From: Bacteroidota bacterium
GTDB taxonomy: Bacteria > Bacteroidota > Bacteroidia > Chitinophagales > Chitinophagaceae
DNA: 64,000 nt
NCBI GenBank assembly: GCA_005884665.1
Contig: VBAT01000013.1
Coordinates: forward strand, 102,214 to 166,213
Direction of reading: 5' to 3'
In this document: one piece after another, positions 44,952-53,796 of the stretch
Position numbering within the stretch: the stretch's first letter is position 1
Layout: each line of letters opens with the position of its first letter
Made by a program: the position numbers and the translations under genes
Notes under the pieces: model-generated
Told to the model about the DNA's origin: nothing
The model's input: only the letters and a program-made list of their open reading frames with translations
Databases searched by the model: none

Positions 44952-46939
44952 ATCGTGACTTCCTTTAGCAACCTAAAAATTTCGTTTTCTATCTGCTTAA
45001 GCTCATTGTCAATCTCTTTTAAATCCCTGAGAGGAATATGATTAAAGAAATAACGATTAAAATTAATTTCATAGCCGACTTTATCCTTGGTTCTGTCCAT
45101 CCAAGCGTCGGGAACATGAGGTAAAACTTCCATTTTAAAGTATTCATCAATATCCCGTTCCAGCGGTATGTTTTCAAAATCCCTTAATTCCGTATCTGCT
45201 TCAAATTCATCTTTATTCTTTCTTACTTCTTTTGCATCCGGATCTCTTTTCGTAAATACATCCCGGAAAAGTTTATGTTCACCAGCTTTCCATTTACTTT
45301 CATTGTCGTTTAGTATCTTTCTTATTTGTTTCTCTACTTTATTCCAATCCGTATAAGACTCTCGCCCCATTTCCTTATCTATTGACTGCACATCATCCAG
45401 CAAATGTGGGCAAGCTTCCAGGAAACGGGCTTTATCTTCCAATTTCATCTGATAACGCAGCCGCAGTGGTCGCTCGACTGTAACACGGGTAAAACCAAAA
45501 TCGCTATTATTAAATGTTTTGGTTTGTTTTGTCTCCTGAAAGCGGCCGTACATTCTTACTATATCGCCAATCTGGTCGGGCTCCATAGGTTCCACATCTT
45601 TTCCTTCGCCAATCTTTCTCCGTTTATCCCCCAGGCTGCGTCGCATGGATACATGATATTCACGGGCATCTACTAATTGTATTTTGCCTCTACGACGCAT
45701 TTCCTTGCGGTTGGTAACAATCCACACATAGGTTGTAATACCCGTGTTATAAAACATTTGCTCAGGCAACGCAACGATTGCTTCCAGCCAGTCATTTTCA
45801 ATAATCCAGCGACGGATGTTGCTTTCACCTGAACCTGCGCCGCCACTGAACATCGGCGAGCCACTAAAAACAATCGCCAATCTTGAACCATACTTTTGGT
45901 TTTTTTCATCCACCCGTTCAAACTTGCTCATCATGTGTTGCAGAAAAAGAAGCGCCCCGTCATTTACCCTCGGAAGACCGGCTCCAAAACGACCAGAATA
46001 TCCCAGCTTTTCATGCTCTCTTGTTATTTCATTTTGTTGCTTTTTCCAGTCAACACCAAAGGGAGGATTTGATATCAGGTAATCAAAAGTTTTACCTTCA
46101 AACTTATCTTCTGTCAGGCTGTCTCCATACTGAATATTCTCACCTGCGCCATTATGGGCAACTTCTTTTATCAACATATCTGACGCTGCAGTGGCAAATG
46201 CCCTTTTGTTATAATCTTGTCCATAGGCAAATAACTGAGCTTCGGAATGGTGTTTTTGAAGATATGATTGAGCCTCGGCCAACATTCCGCCGGTTCCGCA
46301 GGCAGGGTCCAACATTTTACGGATAGTTCCGGCTTTGGAAAGTAAATCATCATCATTAATGAATAATAGGTTTACCATGAGCTTAATAACTTCCCGAGGA
46401 GTAAAGTGATCACCGGCTGTTTCGTTGGCCAATTCATTAAACCTGCGGATGAGATTTTCAAAGATCAGACCCATTTCAATATTTCTAACATTCTTAGGGT
46501 GCAAATCAACTGTGCTGAAACGTGAAACGACGAGGTAAAGAATATTAGCCTCGTTCATTCTTTCTATTTCCTTTTCAAACTCAAAATAGTTGAAGATCCT
46601 ACGGACGTTTTCTGAAAATCCATTGATATAACTTGCCAAGTCCTTTGAAATGGAATCGGGAGCGCCTTTTAGCTTTTCAAAAGTAAATTTTGAATGGTTG
46701 TGAAATTTTTGCATCGATACTTTATTCAGCCGGGCATCGAGTGCTTTTCCATCCAGCTTCCCTTTGTATTTTTCATACTCATTCAGCACTTTTTGTTTTG
46801 TAGGTTCCAATACACAATCAAAACGGCGAAGAACTGTCATGGGTAGCATTACCCTTTCATATTGCGGAGGACGGTAGGGGCCGCGAAGTAAATCAGCTAT
46901 TTGCCAGATGAGATTACTGTGATCCTGATGGTTGGCCAT
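44948..46939 (-). CDS. hsdM: Type I restriction enzyme M subunit (adenine methyltransferase)
   Basis: From the ATG at 46939 (MANHQDHSNLIWQIADLLRG) the 663-residue protein has the N-terminal helical HsdM_N domain. It has the AdoMet motif at 211-218 (DPACGTGG) and the catalytic NPPF at 291-294 (YLISNPPFGVDW), typical of N6-adenine methylation. A C-terminal extension after ~500 is charged. The ATG at 47011 would add 24 residues and is less likely. It is first in the operon hsdM-hsdS-ptuA-ptuB-hsdR, with 4-, 1-, 35- and 4-base overlaps. Confidence 0.95.
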   Translation of the reverse strand: MANHQDHSNLIWQIADLLRGPYRPPQYERVMLPMTVLRRFDCVLEPTKQKVLNEYEKYKGKLDGKALDARLNKVSMQKFHNHSKFTFEKLKGAPDSISKDLASYINGFSENVRRIFNYFEFEKEIERMNEANILYLVVSRFSTVDLHPKNVRNIEMGLIFENLIRRFNELANETAGDHFTPREVIKLMVNLLFINDDDLLSKAGTIRKMLDPACGTGGMLAEAQSYLQKHHSEAQLFAYGQDYNKRAFATAASDMLIKEVAHNGAGENIQYGDSLTEDKFEGKTFDYLISNPPFGVDWKKQQNEITREHEKLGYSGRFGAGLPRVNDGALLFLQHMMSKFERVDEKNQKYGSRLAIVFSGSPMFSGGAGSGESNIRRWIIENDWLEAIVALPEQMFYNTGITTYVWIVTNRKEMRRRGKIQLVDAREYHVSMRRSLGDKRRKIGEGKDVEPMEPDQIGDIVRMYGRFQETKQTKTFNNSDFGFTRVTVERPLRLRYQMKLEDKARFLEACPHLLDDVQSIDKEMGRESYTDWNKVEKQIRKILNDNESKWKAGEHKLFRDVFTKRDPDAKEVRKNKDEFEADTELRDFENIPLERDIDEYFKMEVLPHVPDAWMDRTKDKVGYEINFNRYFFNHIPLRDLKEIDNELKQIENEIFRLLKEVTI

Positions 46940-47083
46940 GGTTAGTCTATTATAAGGCTCTCTGATTAAGCAATTTAAGCCGAAAATAGGAAATATAAGC
47001 ATACATTTCATCCCGCCATTATCGTGAATTCCTTTTACTTGTAAACTGAAGTTTTGATTACATTAGTAAATCAAATGAGATAA

Positions 47084-47506
47084 ATGAAAGAAATAATTCT
47101 TCTGAAAGGTTATCCAAATACTGGAAAAAGTCTGACACTTAAAAATGAACTGCCTCCCCTCATGGGAGAAGACGCTGGGAAACGCACTTTCCGGTATAAG
47201 GGTAAATTGATTTGGATAATCAGGCGGTCATTGCATGAAAGCTATGATTGGAAAGAGGTATTAAAGAAAATAAATAAGTCCAATCACGATATAATTGTAC
47301 TGCCGGCATGGGCAGATGATTGGATTAACTATTCAAAATATATAAATCGAACTGTAGAATCGCTGATACGCACATACATTCCCTCCCGTACTATTGCCGG
47401 AACAGTATTTACAATATCAGAAACGAATGAGCCCCGGCAAAGAAGAGATCAGCGAAGGTGTGCAAGAGAAATTCTTGATTTAATTGAAACACTTGTAACC
47501 ATATGA
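47084..47506 (+). CDS. Small P-loop NTPase, hypothetical
   Basis: The 140-residue protein opens with a Walker A (MKEIILLKGYPNTGKSLTL), so it should bind a nucleotide. A Walker B-like strand is HDIIVLPAWAD. The C-terminal third is rich in Arg (PRQRRDQRRCAREILDLI). No known kinase or defence family was recognised. Its stop overlaps the start of the next gene by 4 bases, so the two are a unit. It is divergent from hsdM. Confidence 0.65.
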   Translation: MKEIILLKGYPNTGKSLTLKNELPPLMGEDAGKRTFRYKGKLIWIIRRSLHESYDWKEVLKKINKSNHDIIVLPAWADDWINYSKYINRTVESLIRTYIPSRTIAGTVFTISETNEPRQRRDQRRCAREILDLIETLVTI

Positions 47507-48246
47507 ATAAATTCCGGACGGCTGCAATTCAAATGCTCTTAGAGGCAAAGCAACCTCTGCATTACAAGGAAATAACCCGGCTAGCTCTTGATAGAGGTAT
47601 TTTAGAAACAGATGGGGCAACTCCTGATGCAAGCATGTATGCACAAATTATCACCGATATAAAACAAAAAGGCGAATCATCCGACTTTATTAAAATCGAC
47701 AAAGCCACCTTTGCTTTAAACACTAGCAAAAAACCTATTGAAGCTAAAAAGCAAAAGGAAGTATTGGAAGAGGAAGAAGTTGAAGAGGAAAAAATTAAAA
47801 TCGACAGTGGATTTATCGCAAAAGGCGGTGAGTACCTGGTTTGTTCTGAATTGCTTTTCCGTGAATATAACGCAAGTATCATGGGGGTTGATAAAGGAAT
47901 TGATATCATCGCAACAAAAAACAACAAGCTCTATTCAATACAGGTAAAAACTGCCAATGCAAATGACTACAAGACATATAACTTTGATGTTCGTAAGGTG
48001 TCATTTGAACGAGAATATGCGGGAAATACATTTTACATATTTGTACTTAAAGACAAGAGCATAAACAAATTCTTGATCTTGCCTTTTAGTGAAATGGAAA
48101 AGAAGGTAAAACAAAAGGCAATACATGATGTAAAGAGTTACGAGAAGTATCGTGTTAAAATTGATATAAGAGACGATAAAATCTATTTAGGCAATAGGGA
48201 ACACGAAATGAGCTATTATTTGAATAATTGGGATATTATCAAATAA
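47503..48246 (+). CDS. HARE-HTH domain fused to PD-(D/E)XK-type nuclease domain
   Basis: Residues 1-72 match the HARE-HTH type (FRTAAIQMLLEAKQPLHYKE, then ITRLALDRGIL), seen at the N-terminus of several restriction enzymes. A charged linker (~75-100) leads to the C-terminal domain. That domain has the KGGEYLVCSELLFREY helix, VDKGIDIIATKN (metal-binding Asp) and LYSIQVKTANA (Gln-Val-Lys of the catalytic core). This is a plausible modification-sensing nuclease. It overlaps the P-loop gene by ATGA and is followed 13 bases later by the uracil-glycosylase-like gene. Confidence 0.75.
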   Translation: MNKFRTAAIQMLLEAKQPLHYKEITRLALDRGILETDGATPDASMYAQIITDIKQKGESSDFIKIDKATFALNTSKKPIEAKKQKEVLEEEEVEEEKIKIDSGFIAKGGEYLVCSELLFREYNASIMGVDKGIDIIATKNNKLYSIQVKTANANDYKTYNFDVRKVSFEREYAGNTFYIFVLKDKSINKFLILPFSEMEKKVKQKAIHDVKSYEKYRVKIDIRDDKIYLGNREHEMSYYLNNWDIIK

Positions 48247-48259
48247 ATAATGTGAATCA

Positions 48260-48751
48260 ATGCTGAAGGATGTCCTTACATATGATCTTGATGTAGTATT
48301 CTGTGGTACCGCTAAAGGGAAAAAATCAGCTGATTCAGGCTTCTATTATGCACATGCGGGAAATAAATTCTATAAAATACTATTTGATGCAGGATTCACA
48401 CCGCACAGGTTAGTTCCAGAAACTTGCTATCAGATCAACCAACACAAAATTGGCCTTACCGACCTCGTTCATAAGCAATCCGGAAACGATAGACAGATAA
48501 ACAAATCAAGCTATGAGGTTGATCTTTTTTCCAAAAAAATGATAGAATTCCAACCGAAGTTCATTGCGTTTACAAGTAAAACAGCTGCGTCTTTTGCCCT
48601 TGGATTTAATGGGAAGACCCGACATATCAATTATGGTCTAGCTGATAAGGTCATCGGCAAATCAAAAATATTCATACTTCCATCCACTTCTGGAGCTGCC
48701 GCAAGATTTTGGGCTCCGGAATATTGGCGTGACTTAAGAAAAATGATTTAA
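48260..48751 (+). CDS. Mug/TDG-like uracil-DNA glycosylase family protein
   Basis: The 163 residues begin with LDVVFCGTAKGKKSADSGFY, then HAGNKFYKILFDAGFTPHRL. This resembles mismatch-specific glycosylases (GINPG-type motif, then HPANRFWKVIYQAG). The late motif is STSGAAARFW. The first motif has CGTAKG instead of GINPG, so activity may differ. It is in the same orientation, 13 bases from the HARE-nuclease gene. A base-excision enzyme here could act on modified phage bases or in repair of the element. Confidence 0.7.
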   Translation: MLKDVLTYDLDVVFCGTAKGKKSADSGFYYAHAGNKFYKILFDAGFTPHRLVPETCYQINQHKIGLTDLVHKQSGNDRQINKSSYEVDLFSKKMIEFQPKFIAFTSKTAASFALGFNGKTRHINYGLADKVIGKSKIFILPSTSGAAARFWAPEYWRDLRKMI

Positions 48752-48869
48752 GTAACCTAATGCCTACTTTTCTTCCTTCTGTTTTGCATAACTACCTGTT
48801 CGACAATCCAGCTGGCCTTGTAGACCTAACAGATCCCTATTCCAAAATTTTAAATAGTTTGCGTAATCT

Positions 48870-51596
48870 ATGCATTTGCTTCTTGACACGAACATTCTGA
48901 TAAACCTTATCAGCGACCCCCGCCAGGAATACGTTATTAAGGTACTTCAGCAGCTAATTGATTCTGGACAAATCAAATTGCTTGTGCCGGACGTTTTGTT
49001 AAAGGAATGGACTAAGAAAAAGCTCCAGACCTTAGACTATATCACAAGACGATTTTCTTCATCAAAGGCCCATTCTCATAACCGGTCGCTGAACTTTGAA
49101 GACGATATTTCAATCATAAAAGAAAAGATACAGAAAGTTGATACCTTACTATCCACTGGTATTTCCATACCGCTCATCCGTTTAGTAAAAGTCATGGCAG
49201 TAGACCGTGGCCTTAATAATCAGGCGCCTTTTCATGGTGATAAGAAAAAAAGTACTAATGATGCCTTATTTTACTTCTCCGCAATTTATTACATAGAAAA
49301 AAAGAATTTCAAAGAGTTCGCATTCGCCACAAATGACACTGATTTTGTAAATCCGACGAATAGAAACGAGCTACACCCCGACCTGTTACCACCTTCCGCC
49401 AAGATTTACTTTTCTCCGGCAGTGGAAAAGTTGCTCCTTGATCTTCAAGATTCCGGTAGAATCAATTTTGAAAGAAAATTTGTGGAAACCGGCAATAAAT
49501 ATATCATCTATGTCGCTTCTCACGAAAAAAAAACAGTGTTGGATTATCTATATGAAGTTCTCACACTGTGTTATGAAAAGATGAGATTTATTCCTCCGGA
49601 TATTTTTTGCAAAATACATCCATTCCGCACGCAGAATGTAAGGTACAACTATAGTTATTATTCTAACTATGTACTCTACACCAACAATGAAGAGCTCATA
49701 AATTTTCTGGCAAAAATTGATATTGATCGAAATAAGTTTAAGAAAGGATCAGGTTACAGAAACACGAAACTTAATATTTCAAAAATTTCAAAAATTCTGG
49801 ACCTGCTTAATCGCCAACTTGTTTTTACAATTAGCAACATCGACGGTAATCACGAGGTCAAGATACGTCCTAAAATAATAATTGATTGCAATTGTGTACG
49901 TTGCCTTTACACTAAGCTCAAATTTATCGATAGCCTAAATAGTGAAGATACTTCGGACATTCTGAAAACTGCATTTGTGCAATTTCAGTTTGGATTCTAT
50001 ACAAAGTCACTCCAAAGCTACTATGAGTGCTATCTAAGAGCAAAAGAAAATGGTAATAAAGTATTGGCATATCAACTGCAATTTATCCTTAAATGGGTAA
50101 ACAATCATGTAAACTTAAATACTGAGGATACCAAAACCGACGCATCACAACAAATTGACCGACTTGATAACGAAACGGAGTATTTCTCGTTTGCCAATTC
50201 ACCGGCCTTGGACCGTGAAATCGCCAGCTTTTTTCATAGCGGAAATATCATCCGCGCGTTTGCGGGCGACATCAAAGAATCCCGGGACAAAATACGGGAA
50301 CATTACACGTCGCAACTTCGAGCCAGTTACAGTAACAATAGTAATTGTTGGAATTTAATTTGTGGCTTTTCTATTTTCGAGGAGTTTACATTAGCCAATG
50401 GTATGGCTTATACGCAATATTCAGATTTTTCAAACATTTGCGATGACTATGTTGAGGGAATAATGTTAGGTCTTGCGTTAAATGAGTATCAGCCATCGCG
50501 ATTACTATTTTTCAACGATTATATCTTGCGAACCCTATTGAATTATGGGAACCCGGATAAAATGATTGTATTGTATAAACGCTATGTGAAAAAAGAAATC
50601 CCCTACGTACAAGAAGACGGATCTTTTATGCAACGTGTCACTAATCTATTGAATAACGACAAGGATTTTATTAACTACCTGGAACAAACCAATGCCTGGC
50701 ATGGCAGCCAGCATTTCTATAATCGTTACTGGAATCTACTTCTCCTGCTTTCCATAGTTGACATCGATACTTCTTTCATAATGAATTGCTTTGATAAAAT
50801 AGTTCAATTCTTGGATGTGATACCCAAAAGGGAAACAACTCGGCTCAATCATCTTGCCACTTTCATACATTCTAAGGGGAAGCATATAGATCAGAAACAG
50901 ATCAAGCAATTGTTTAACCAATGTCTTGAAAATCCATTACTACACAGCCAGGAAGTATTTGAAGCCTTTGCGGGCCTTTCTCGTAAATCCGGCCCTTCTT
51001 TTATTGATGACCGAAACGAGTTTGACAAATTTTGTCAATTGTTTTTGAACAAGACTGAAAGAACGGTCTGGTATAGTAACGATATTTTACTAACCATCCA
51101 TTCCTCGTTGACAGAAGAATTCAAAACAGAACTTACAGTCCTAATACACAAAAAACTCCAAGATAAATTCGATCACGAAGTCTATTATTTGGCATCTTTA
51201 TATGAGGTAATCGACTATCGGGCAAATTTCGACCAGTATCTCGCATTGTTTAAACATCCAGTGCAAGGCAGAAGACATCCATTTGGGCACCTAGATGGTG
51301 AACTTAGTTATCGGGAATTAAACAATCTTATGAACCTGGTTTTTAAGAATAAAATCAGCCTTCCTATCTCATTTATTGAGAACCTAAAAGGTATATCTGA
51401 CTATTATGACTGGTTACTGGACATGGACAACTTCGACTATAGGAGGTTTAAGCCATTATGGATAATACAATATGCGACGCTACATTATTTAGAGAAGATT
51501 TTCGCGTATGATAGTGTCAGACAGAAAGTTCGGCACTATTTGAAAAAAAATCATCAGCCGACTCTGGCCGCTTATTACTCTCAATATGTTAAATAA
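48870..51596 (+). CDS. PIN-domain protein with long helical C-terminus
   Basis: The 908-residue protein begins with a PIN nuclease-like domain. Acidic residues are at Asp6 (LLLDTNILINL), Glu47 (DVLLKEWTKK), Asp131 (STNDALFY) and Asp156/158 (ATNDTDF), which is the complete set for a metal-dependent RNase. The remaining ~700 residues are helical without a known repeat family, and could be TPR/HEAT-like. This layout resembles toxin or defence effectors with a sensing scaffold. It lies 118 bases after the glycosylase and 137 before the next gene. Confidence 0.7.
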   Translation: MHLLLDTNILINLISDPRQEYVIKVLQQLIDSGQIKLLVPDVLLKEWTKKKLQTLDYITRRFSSSKAHSHNRSLNFEDDISIIKEKIQKVDTLLSTGISIPLIRLVKVMAVDRGLNNQAPFHGDKKKSTNDALFYFSAIYYIEKKNFKEFAFATNDTDFVNPTNRNELHPDLLPPSAKIYFSPAVEKLLLDLQDSGRINFERKFVETGNKYIIYVASHEKKTVLDYLYEVLTLCYEKMRFIPPDIFCKIHPFRTQNVRYNYSYYSNYVLYTNNEELINFLAKIDIDRNKFKKGSGYRNTKLNISKISKILDLLNRQLVFTISNIDGNHEVKIRPKIIIDCNCVRCLYTKLKFIDSLNSEDTSDILKTAFVQFQFGFYTKSLQSYYECYLRAKENGNKVLAYQLQFILKWVNNHVNLNTEDTKTDASQQIDRLDNETEYFSFANSPALDREIASFFHSGNIIRAFAGDIKESRDKIREHYTSQLRASYSNNSNCWNLICGFSIFEEFTLANGMAYTQYSDFSNICDDYVEGIMLGLALNEYQPSRLLFFNDYILRTLLNYGNPDKMIVLYKRYVKKEIPYVQEDGSFMQRVTNLLNNDKDFINYLEQTNAWHGSQHFYNRYWNLLLLLSIVDIDTSFIMNCFDKIVQFLDVIPKRETTRLNHLATFIHSKGKHIDQKQIKQLFNQCLENPLLHSQEVFEAFAGLSRKSGPSFIDDRNEFDKFCQLFLNKTERTVWYSNDILLTIHSSLTEEFKTELTVLIHKKLQDKFDHEVYYLASLYEVIDYRANFDQYLALFKHPVQGRRHPFGHLDGELSYRELNNLMNLVFKNKISLPISFIENLKGISDYYDWLLDMDNFDYRRFKPLWIIQYATLHYLEKIFAYDSVRQKVRHYLKKNHQPTLAAYYSQYVK

Positions 51597-51733
51597 CAAA
51601 TCAAATCATGGCGACAATATGCCGCCAGATTATAACCGTGATGAACTTTCCAGCATGAGTGTTTGTGAAAAAAGAGGCAGCTAAGATTGCTGACATCTGG
51701 TGAGTAAAGGCGGTCTTACACTGACATCTTTGA

Positions 51734-52885
51734 ATGTCAACTAATTTGAATTTTATGGAACATAAAACATTTACCAGGAAAGAATTATATGATTTGGTTT
51801 GGACAGAACCCTTAATTAAGCTCGCGAGTATATACCACATTTCTGATAATGGCTTAAGAAAGATTTGCATAAGGATGAATATTCCCCTACCCAGAGCGGG
51901 TCATTGGCAAAAGCTCCTGTTCGGCAAGAGAATATTTAAACCAGCCTTAAACGAAAAATATTCCGGAGTTGACACTGTTACTCTTGATCTTCGGACGGAG
52001 TCAGAAATGCTATCAAGGAGCGAAATATCCCCGATAAAAAAGCTACAAAATGAAATAGAATATAATTTGAATCAATATTTGCAGGTTCCGGAAAAACTCA
52101 CAAAACCGGATAAATTGGTCATTGCTGCCCGCGAAAGCATAGCAAAAAACAAGTGGCATCAATCAAATGGGGTAATATCATGTTGGAGAGGTGAACTGCA
52201 TATAAGAGCTGCGAAATCAAATATCCCGAGAGTTTTGCGGTTTGTCGACACCCTAATAAAGCTATTGCGGGCTCGTGGCCACGAAGTCGGGGTCGATGAC
52301 AATTCCACTTATGCTCTGGTCAAAAATCAAAAATTCGACATTAGCCTTCGTGAAAAAACTAAAAGGGTGCAGCGACAGGATCACCCAACGCTATATGATT
52401 ATGAGCCTACGGGATTGCTGGTCTTCAAAACTGACCGGATCTTTCATACCAAAGAATGGATTGACGGCAAAAATAAATTGGAAGATCAACTTTCTTCAAT
52501 CCTCGCCACCCTGGAAATAGCTAGCGACCAACTAAATGCTGAACAAATAATCAGAAATAAGGAGCGGGAAGAGCGCGAAAGGCAGGAAACGTTGCGAAAA
52601 GAACTCGAGAAGAGACAGGAACAAGAACTGGCTGTATTTAAACAAATCCTGCAAAAAGCTACCCGCTGGCACAAAGCGGTCAACCTCCGCAATTACATCA
52701 ACGAGGTCGAGCAAAATGCGACTTCCTCGAACCAAGTTTCCCAGGAACTCAGCACATGGCTGGAATGGGCCCGAAAAAAAGCAGACTGGTACGACCCCTT
52801 TACCGATAGCCCGGACGAGTTATTTCAAAATATCGACAAGGAAACCCTAACAGTGCCCCAGAAGCATACCCATTCTCTTTGGTAA
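51734..52885 (+). CDS. Hypothetical protein with N-terminal HTH-like segment
   Basis: The 383-residue protein starts with KTFTRKELYDLVWTEPLIKL followed by YHISDNGLRKICIRMNIPLP. This is an HTH-like segment that I recall from proteins carried by bacterial mobile elements. The middle is basic; residues ~265-310 form a coiled coil (RNKEREERERQETLRKELEK). The end is Trp-rich (STWLEWARKKADWYDPF). No catalytic motif was seen. The ATG at 51755 (MEHKTF) is an equally good start. It follows the PIN gene on the same strand. Confidence 0.65.
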   Translation: MSTNLNFMEHKTFTRKELYDLVWTEPLIKLASIYHISDNGLRKICIRMNIPLPRAGHWQKLLFGKRIFKPALNEKYSGVDTVTLDLRTESEMLSRSEISPIKKLQNEIEYNLNQYLQVPEKLTKPDKLVIAARESIAKNKWHQSNGVISCWRGELHIRAAKSNIPRVLRFVDTLIKLLRARGHEVGVDDNSTYALVKNQKFDISLREKTKRVQRQDHPTLYDYEPTGLLVFKTDRIFHTKEWIDGKNKLEDQLSSILATLEIASDQLNAEQIIRNKEREERERQETLRKELEKRQEQELAVFKQILQKATRWHKAVNLRNYINEVEQNATSSNQVSQELSTWLEWARKKADWYDPFTDSPDELFQNIDKETLTVPQKHTHSLW

Positions 52886-53058
52886 GCATCACATGCGTAC
52901 CTGCAGATCATGTTCATGTGTTTAGCGGTGAGGAAAAATCTTTAAAACCTCGAGCTGTGGGAGAAAAAATCCTGAATATTTAGAGCCCCGCCAATTCTGA
53001 AACCACGTAAATACCAATTTTTATCGGTTTTGAGGGTTCCATAAGATCCAAAATCGTC

Positions 53059-53262
53059 TCATGAATTTCGTTCTTTTGTTTTTTCATTGTTTCTGCTTTT
53101 TTGTATAAACACGACCACCGTAAGAAATCCCACTACGACCGCGGCACCAATGAGCCAATTCCTCAAATTCCCATTCTTTGTCATCAATTTCACATTGAGT
53201 TCATGTAGCTCAGCCAACGAATGATCCACCTGATATGTCCTTATGGTTGTTAAGTCTATCAT
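53059..53262 (-). CDS. Small single-pass membrane protein, hypothetical
   Basis: The 67 residues have one predicted helix (WLIGAAVVVGFLTVVVFIQK) and a short basic tail. Its start overlaps the end of the next minus-strand gene by 4 bases, so it is translationally coupled to it. Function unknown. Confidence 0.55.
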   Translation of the reverse strand: MIDLTTIRTYQVDHSLAELHELNVKLMTKNGNLRNWLIGAAVVVGFLTVVVFIQKSRNNEKTKERNS

Positions 53263-53606
53263 TTCTTTATTAATTTAATTTGCTCATTCTCTAGCGGAAT
53301 TATGAGATACTGGTAAATGGCTATGTGCGTATTTTTGTTATGTTCGACATAATGTGTATGAACGCCAAATGAAAACCCTTTTCCCATTAAAAACTGTTTA
53401 TGAAATATGGCTTCATTTTTTCCAGTAAGCAAGTCGTTTAAAATACGCACATTTACATGAAGAGGCTTGTTTATATAAGACACACTCTGCCGAAATTGAT
53501 TTGCCTTCTGATTATAGAATTTAATTCGATTCTGAGGAGTAACAAATTTCTGATTAATACGTAACGCTTCAAACTTCTGGCCGGTAAGCAGATCCATTTT
53601 TACCAT
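53259..53606 (-). CDS. Hypothetical 115-residue protein
   Basis: Mixed alpha/beta composition with basic character (MVKMDLLTGQKFEALRINQK to EQIKLIKK) and a repeated LLTG word at 6-9 and 59-62. No domain was recognised. It is first in a two-gene unit with the small membrane protein and lies beside the replication-type genes of the element. Confidence 0.55.
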   Translation of the reverse strand: MVKMDLLTGQKFEALRINQKFVTPQNRIKFYNQKANQFRQSVSYINKPLHVNVRILNDLLTGKNEAIFHKQFLMGKGFSFGVHTHYVEHNKNTHIAIYQYLIIPLENEQIKLIKK

Positions 53607-53732
53607 AATTTTTCTTGTAAAAGTAATGCGGGTTAACCGTCAAATCAACAGACCATATATAGACAGATTAAAAAATGCAAGTTGAAGTGAATTAATACGA
53701 ATAAAATGCAACTACAAGTTATTAACATTCGC

Positions 53733-53760
53733 CTTCAATACGCATTAATACGTATTGAAG
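53733..53760. promoter_or_regulatory. Perfect inverted repeat, candidate operator or iteron
   Basis: CTTCAATACG and CGTATTGAAG form perfect 10-bp arms with an 8-base spacer (CATTAATA). ATTAATACG occurs again at 53691 and TACGCATTAA at 53791, giving several related words in 110 bases. The region lies between the two small genes and the end of the DUF6371 gene. Confidence 0.5.
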
Positions 53761-53796
53761 CGTTTACGCAAGTGGTTAATGTAAATGAAATACGCA

